Shown: piece after piece, positions 25,733-29,670 of the stretch
Layout: each line of letters begins with the position of its first letter
Numbering within the stretch: the first letter of the stretch is position 1
Assembly (NCBI GenBank): GCA_033851915.1
Contig: JAWSVM010000005.1
Location: forward strand, 1 to 29,670
Direction: 5' to 3'
DNA length: 29,670 bases
DNA from: UBA1672 sp033851915
Lineage (GTDB): Bacteria > Pseudomonadota > Alphaproteobacteria > Micavibrionales > Micavibrionaceae
Position numbers and translations under genes: made by a program
Notes under the pieces: model-generated
What the model was told of the DNA's origin: nothing
Seen by the model: the letters and a program-made list of their open reading frames with translations, nothing else
Databases searched by the model: none

Positions 25733-25828
25733 AGATGTTACGAGATACGCGGGCTTCACGGCCTCCACTTGTAACGACAAGATTATCTAAGCCCGTTCTT
25801 TAAGTTGAGAACGGGCTTTATCTTTTTG
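25733..25828 (+). ncRNA. Structured small RNA divergent from the Abi gene (abiF-like candidate)
   Basis: A ~90-nt transcript with promoter and terminator but no plausible ORF. The visible structure includes a hairpin CTTG(25768)/CAAG(25778) whose loop contains GTAAC (25771-25775), able to pair with GTTAC at 25737-25741 as a pseudoknot. GGGCTT (25751-25756) can pair with AAGCCC (25789-25794), which is also the 5' arm of the terminator, so two structures compete. An 11-bp perfect terminator stem and T-rich tail close it. Its position beside an AbiD/AbiF-type HEPN gene suggests the RNA is the partner or antitoxin of that protein, as in the Rfam abiF motif; this was not tested. Confidence 0.6.
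25789..25828 (+). terminator. Strong rho-independent terminator of the structured RNA
   Basis: AAGCCCGTTCT (25789-25799) and AGAACGGGCTT (25808-25818) form an 11-bp perfect stem with an 8-base loop, followed by TTTATCTTTTT. Confidence 0.85.
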
Positions 25829-25894
25829 CAGTTTAGCGAAGATCTTTTAATGTAGCTAAGGCACTGGAAAAGACACGAATAAAGGGGTGTAACC

Positions 25895-26638
25895 ATGACA
25901 TATGATGAGGCATTAGAATTATTTGGGTTAAGCCGGATACCTTCCGAGGCAGTTCTTAAGATATTAAGAAATGACGCTGTTAAGGCCGCCGTTGAACAAA
26001 AAGATGAAGAGCGTCAAAAAGACATAAACGCCGCCTTTGCTGTGTTGATCGGTAAAGAAGACGCAGAAATTGCCGATGGTCAAGGCGACGAGCGCCCCGG
26101 ACCATCTGGATTTGTGAAGGCTGCATGCCGCGAACGTAAAGACATGGCCTTTGTGCTTGAATGGCAAAAGATGCCAATGGACGCTCTGGATAATACAGAT
26201 AAGGTCATGATGAGTAACCCGCAACGCCTTGAGTGGGATTCCTCGGTAGATGGTTATGTGCGCATTGATAAGGCGGGCAAGCGTTTCAATTACGATGATA
26301 AAGAATATAGCAAAGCCGATGGTAGCCCCTTTGATGCAAAAACGGGGAGCTGGACTTCCGGCTTTGAAGCAGAGGTTCAATTTAGTAAACATGCCCCCTG
26401 CCCTTCATGTCATGCGCCGCATCTGCAATGGTGTGAGCAGTGTGACACGATTTTCTGTCACAGAGGCCGTGATGATTATGCAGACCAATCCTATACCTGC
26501 CCAGAATGTCAGAATAAATATGGTTGGGGTGATGGTTATGGCGTTCCCATTAAGAAAGTTTTTGATGGTAAGCACCTTCGTTCGCTTACAGCCGAAGAAC
26601 GCAAAGGCATTGCCAATACAAAGCTCCTGAAAAAGTAA
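25895..26638 (+). CDS. Zinc-ribbon protein with degenerate J-like N-terminus
   Basis: A 247-residue protein with AGGGGTG upstream of the ATG. Residues 1-55 follow the three-helix pattern of a J-domain (TYDEALELFGL, VLKILRNDAVKAAVEQ, DINAAFAVLIG) but lack the HPD motif. The C-terminal part has eight metal-ligand residues in pairs: CPSC (169-172), CEQC (180-183), FCHR (188-189) and CPEC (202-205), probably two zinc ribbons. It precedes the next gene by 12 bases and is the first of a two-gene unit. J-like without HPD implies it does not stimulate Hsp70 ATPase in the usual way. The function is unknown. Confidence 0.78.
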   Translation: MTYDEALELFGLSRIPSEAVLKILRNDAVKAAVEQKDEERQKDINAAFAVLIGKEDAEIADGQGDERPGPSGFVKAACRERKDMAFVLEWQKMPMDALDNTDKVMMSNPQRLEWDSSVDGYVRIDKAGKRFNYDDKEYSKADGSPFDAKTGSWTSGFEAEVQFSKHAPCPSCHAPHLQWCEQCDTIFCHRGRDDYADQSYTCPECQNKYGWGDGYGVPIKKVFDGKHLRSLTAEERKGIANTKLLKK

Positions 26639-26650
26639 GGGTGTGTCGCC

Positions 26651-27760
26651 ATGCCCACTATTTTCATCATTATTGTTGGCTATATTCTCTATGGAATATA
26701 TTGGGTTGTCGTCAATTATTGGCCGTTGGTTTTAACGGGCGCATTTTGTATATGGTCATTCCCGAAAATAGCGCAGCTTATATCTAAAAAATGGGCGCAT
26801 TATCATACGAACTTGCGGGAACACAAACAGCGCGAACATAGCCAAAACGATCTCTTCTCACGCTTATCTGATAAAGATATTAAACTGCTCTCGTTTCACT
26901 GGCTCTATTTTCTAGTGGTAGTGATTGGTTTTGTAGTCGCTTATCATAGTGTATTGGAGTGCTACACATTCGCGCGACATGAAGGATGGATACGCAGCAT
27001 CCCCAGAGATTACCGTGATGTTCAATATGTAGTATGGACTGCCCTCTTTTGTCTAGTCACTGTGACAGTGTTCAAAGTGGTCATTATTACATTTAATCGT
27101 ATCCGCCCTGGCTTGGAATTGTTTGCCAGCTATAAGGCATTATTGAGCTATGCTAACACAGCTCAAAATTCTCAAATCGCATTAGAGTATGCCCCTGCTT
27201 TAAGGGAAAGTGCCAAGCACCATGTTCGATCACTTTATGATCTGTTTGTTGCCGGACACGCCCTACTATCTAAAAGTTCAGATACAGCTTATTACAAAAA
27301 TGCACGACTTCGTGACACCATCATATATCTTGAAAAGCACTTTCCTCATGATGAGGCAGACGAGAATTTCAGAAGGAAATATTGGAACTATGCCCGCCAT
27401 ATTTATAAGCTGCTGGATTTTCGGGAAGATCCATTCATTGAAGATTCAATGTTCGCACAGTCCTATCCTGAAAGTGAAAAATTCAAAGAACAAGAGGCGC
27501 GTGAGAACCTGAAAAGAGAACGCGAAAAATATCAAAATGAACCACAAGATGTTTGGTCAAAACAAGTCGATATGCTTACTTTGAATGACGCTCTTGAACT
27601 TATCGGCATGAAGGATGTTCCCCCTGTGAAAGTTCTTCATAAACTTTATATGGCAGTTTTGGAAGATCATAAAGGCGATCCGAAAAAAGAGAAATTAACG
27701 GCAAAGGCATTCGAACTTTTAGGGGCGCAGGCCGTTAAGAATGAAATGTTTAAAAGCTAA
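26651..27760 (+). CDS. Multi-TM protein with degenerate J-like C-terminus
   Basis: A 369-residue membrane protein with about four transmembrane segments in the first ~160 residues (IFIIIVGYILYGIYWVVVNY, WPLVLTGAFCIWSF, LYFLVVVIGFVVAY, VVWTALFCLVTVTVFKVVII). A helical cytoplasmic region follows, and the last ~60 residues again resemble a J-domain (LNDALELIGMKDVPPVKVLH, then KLYMAVLEDHKGDPKKE and AKAFELLGAQ) without HPD. It is co-transcribed with the upstream zinc-ribbon/J-like gene (12-base gap). The function is unknown; the shared J-like module suggests the two products belong to the same process. Confidence 0.75.
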   Translation: MPTIFIIIVGYILYGIYWVVVNYWPLVLTGAFCIWSFPKIAQLISKKWAHYHTNLREHKQREHSQNDLFSRLSDKDIKLLSFHWLYFLVVVIGFVVAYHSVLECYTFARHEGWIRSIPRDYRDVQYVVWTALFCLVTVTVFKVVIITFNRIRPGLELFASYKALLSYANTAQNSQIALEYAPALRESAKHHVRSLYDLFVAGHALLSKSSDTAYYKNARLRDTIIYLEKHFPHDEADENFRRKYWNYARHIYKLLDFREDPFIEDSMFAQSYPESEKFKEQEARENLKREREKYQNEPQDVWSKQVDMLTLNDALELIGMKDVPPVKVLHKLYMAVLEDHKGDPKKEKLTAKAFELLGAQAVKNEMFKS

Positions 27761-28249
27761 AATGCTTTCCTAAGGTACATATAGTTAGCATGACGCTTTT
27801 TATGTTTATGTGCTTAATGTGTTTACTTAAGTGTTGTTGTGCCTATTGAAGGCTATAGCTTTACGTTGTTTTTCGATACATTGAGTATTGCATGTCATTT
27901 TTGTGGTTTTTCAACCTTTCCTTCTATTTTAAGATTATTTTATTGATCTGTTTTTTACGATTCAAGGCGTATTGAAAGTCGGTCTACGCCCTCCTCTTGG
28001 TTTTGTTTAAGAAGCCCTTATCTAGCTTATATCGACATAAACGCCTGCATCAATAGCCTTGCTTGCTCCTGCCCGCTTAAACGTGTTGTCGCAGTAAATC
28101 CCGTTTCACGGAACAAGTCTTTGAAGTCGTTTTCTTACGATCAACCGTCACTCCGCATGCGCGGGTTTAAGTGTTCCGCTCGCCGCTTAGCAAGGTTTCA
28201 TGCACAGGGGATATTGGCATTCCCTGCGGTCATTAAAAGGAACAAAAAA
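27761..28249. other. 489-base gap before the HPD-type J-domain gene unit
   Basis: This is AT-rich in the first half with no convincing gene. On the minus strand 28027-28134 a frame between two stops reads ENDFKDLFRETGFTATTRLS then GQEQARLLMQAFMSI, protein-like but without a start, perhaps the remnant of a lost gene. Near 28205-28226 CAGGGGAT and ATTCCCTG form an 8-bp hairpin with one wobble in the leader of the next gene, possibly regulatory. No RNA gene is recognised. Confidence 0.4.
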
Positions 28250-28606
28250 ATGATTAATAAATTAACAGATAAAGAAAAGCATGACGCTTTTTTAAGGTCA
28301 GTGTGTAGCTATCAAGGCGCAAAAAATAGATGGGCAAAACGAGCCGAAACAGGTTTGAGTGATGAGGCATTAAAACAATCCCTCAAAGAAGAACTTGGCA
28401 TAGCTGGTGGATCAGGCTGCGCAAATACAATAAGCATTGCTTATCAAGGTAGCGGCTTAAAAATATGGGCATCGAGAACAACGCCTAATCATTGCATGGA
28501 TAATCCTATTCTTGAGGGATCGCAGACGATGAAAATGGCGCGGCTTGTTTTTAATATTGCTGACCCTGAAAACCTTCAAGCTGATTTGTTCGGGGGTGCG
28601 CTATGA
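28250..28606 (+). CDS. Uncharacterized plasmid protein
   Basis: A 118-residue soluble protein beginning MINKLTDKEKHDAFLRSVCS. I start at ATG 28250 (AAAAGGAAC upstream); an in-frame ATG at 28121 would add a basic, non-conserved-looking extension across a leader hairpin and is less likely. The middle is Gly/Ser-rich (EELGIAGGSGCANTISIAYQ) and the end is acidic (NLQADLFGGAL). The stop overlaps the next ATG (ATGA), so it is translationally coupled to the J-domain gene. The family is not recognised. Confidence 0.75.
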   Translation: MINKLTDKEKHDAFLRSVCSYQGAKNRWAKRAETGLSDEALKQSLKEELGIAGGSGCANTISIAYQGSGLKIWASRTTPNHCMDNPILEGSQTMKMARLVFNIADPENLQADLFGGAL

Positions 28607-29085
28607 ATATATATGATGCAGCTAAGATTTTAGGCCTGACTGGTGAGGTTAACCCGCAAGATATAAAAACAGCCTATCGCGCCGCGTGTAAAAAATATCA
28701 TCCAGATATTAACCCTGCGGGCGAAGATATGATGAAAGTGGTTAATGAAGCTTATGACGCGCTTAAAGATTACTCTGGCGAGATCAAATCAGAACAAATA
28801 GATTATGGTGACTTGCTCAATGATGCTTTAAACGCGGTTTCTAGCCTCCCTGCCCTCGTGATAGAAATTTGTGGCTCTTGGGTGTGGTTGACTGGTGATA
28901 CACGCGCCCACAAGGATGTATTGAAAGAAGCAGGTTTTAAATGGGCAGCAAAAAAGAAAGCATGGTATTTTCGGCCCGAACAATTTCGCAGCAGATCTAA
29001 AGGCACAAAAACGCTTGAAGAGATCCGCGCAAAATATGGATCTCAAAGACCACATAGACGTAATCATATGATTGCGCGGGGGTAA
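28603..29085 (+). CDS. J-domain protein of plasmid type
   Basis: A 160-residue protein with a canonical N-terminal J-domain (NIYDAAKILGL, IKTAYRAACKKYHPDINPAG with HPD at 33-35, VNEAYDALKDY). A short linker leads to a C-terminal module (about 88-147: WVWLTGDTRAHKDVLKEAGF, KWAAKKKAWYFRP, LEEIRAKYGS) that is found with J-domains in plasmid and phage proteins. It would recruit host DnaK. It is coupled to the upstream gene by a 4-base overlap, and the next gene starts two bases after its stop. Confidence 0.88.
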   Translation: MNIYDAAKILGLTGEVNPQDIKTAYRAACKKYHPDINPAGEDMMKVVNEAYDALKDYSGEIKSEQIDYGDLLNDALNAVSSLPALVIEICGSWVWLTGDTRAHKDVLKEAGFKWAAKKKAWYFRPEQFRSRSKGTKTLEEIRAKYGSQRPHRRNHMIARG

Positions 29086-29087
29086 TC

Positions 29088-29621
29088 ATGGGCAACCCTC
29101 AAGCAAAAGTAGAAGAAATAGCCCTGTATCTTGGCAAGCCGTGGAAATTTTCACGGCTTGGCGAAGAATCTCTTTGGCGGTTTGAGATCATAGATGGATA
29201 TGGGCGCGGTTTATATTTTAGGCTCTATGGTGACAAGTTTAAAATTGGCGGTATGTTCCCGCGTCTGAAATCGAGTCCGTGGCAGGATGATTACAAGGAA
29301 ATAGGGGTAAGTGCTGAAAGACCGGCAAAAGACATTGCCGCCGATATTATGCGCCGATTCATGTCCTGTTATTTGAAATCTTATGAAGCCGCCCTCCTCC
29401 GCTATAAGGATGAGCAGATAAAGGAAGCGCATCTTAATTTGATAGCACATTCAATTGTTAAGGTGACAGGTGGACGTGTGCCGGATCATAGCCGCGCACG
29501 TAAGACTATTTACTTTGAGAACGGTACGGCGGAAATATGGTCATGTGGTGATATTAATTTGAACCTGCAAAGAGTACCTATTGAGCAGGTTATTCGAATT
29601 GTATCGCTCCTGAAGGAATAA
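29088..29621 (+). CDS. Uncharacterized protein, last full gene of the J-domain unit
   Basis: A 177-residue soluble mixed alpha/beta protein beginning MGNPQAKVEEIALYLGKPWK, with aromatic-rich strands (YGRGLYFRLYGDKFKIGGMF) and a long central helix. It starts two bases after the J-domain gene stop, so it is co-translated with it. The family is not recognised. Confidence 0.75.
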   Translation: MGNPQAKVEEIALYLGKPWKFSRLGEESLWRFEIIDGYGRGLYFRLYGDKFKIGGMFPRLKSSPWQDDYKEIGVSAERPAKDIAADIMRRFMSCYLKSYEAALLRYKDEQIKEAHLNLIAHSIVKVTGGRVPDHSRARKTIYFENGTAEIWSCGDINLNLQRVPIEQVIRIVSLLKE

Positions 29622-29650
29622 AGCAGCCCTGAAAAATTGGAGGGGGCAAC

Positions 29651-29670
29651 ATGATCCAAAAAGTTTATGA
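29651..29670 (+). CDS. Start of a further gene, cut by the window edge
   Basis: ATG 29651 is preceded at four bases by GGAGGGGG, an excellent ribosome binding site, and opens MIQKVY before the window ends. Six codons allow no family call. If the molecule closes through the 14-base end match, this frame would stop after only 22 codons. Confidence 0.5.

Noticed and set aside
27790..27849. 19-residue Cys-rich hydrophobic peptide
   Set aside because: It has no ribosome binding site, low-complexity AT-rich context and no supporting neighbour.

Overview
The window reads as most or all of a low-GC alphaproteobacterial mobilizable plasmid. The strongest host clue is a stand-alone RepC-type replication initiator, a family confined to Alphaproteobacteria (repABC-like plasmids). 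Next to it are a MOBQ relaxase, an IncQ/Ti-like oriT and a VirD4-type coupling protein. No mating-pair (T4SS) genes, no repA/repB, no chromosomal housekeeping genes, and no tRNA or rRNA genes were seen. The first and last 14 bases of the window are identical, so a circular molecule of about 29.66 kb is possible but not proven.

Layout. (1) 1-2669, replication/maintenance: a coiled-coil HTH protein reading left off the window edge, an intergenic region dense in phased and inverted repeats, a probable antisense RNA with its terminator, and repC. (2) 2764-7756, mobilization: a small charged protein and the coupling protein on the plus strand, a divergent TraD-like accessory protein, an oriT with the core TAAGTGCGCCCT on the minus strand, an unusual run of consecutive hairpins, and the mobA relaxase closed by a terminator. 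(3) 7867-15150, secreted-protein cargo: a palindromic operator with an XRE regulator, a tiny divergent ORF, an exported four-cysteine protein, a 1724-residue RTX protein with an HEXXH motif and type I secretion C-terminus, and a membrane-anchored alpha/beta hydrolase. No ABC/HlyD transporter is present, so export would depend on another replicon. (4) 15369-25669, defence-like cargo: a three-gene small operon whose last gene is frameshifted; a coupled pair of a 2-TM protein and a PD-(D/E)xK nuclease with a repeat-rich body; a nonsense-interrupted gene; a 1210-residue SF1 helicase with a C-terminal phospholipase-D nuclease resembling single-gene Mokosh (type II); and a HEPN Abi protein whose divergent neighbour is a compact structured RNA. 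(5) 25895-29670, a plasmid-type cluster with three proteins carrying J-domain or J-like modules (only one keeps HPD), two uncharacterized small proteins, and the start of a further gene.

Working model: backbone blocks 1, 2 and 5 give replication and mobilization, and blocks 3 and 4 are accessory cargo (secreted effector plus anti-phage genes) inserted between the relaxase and the J-domain block. The items most worth following up are the Abi/structured RNA pair, the nuclease-repeat/membrane protein pair, the hairpin run beside oriT, and the degenerate J-domain genes.
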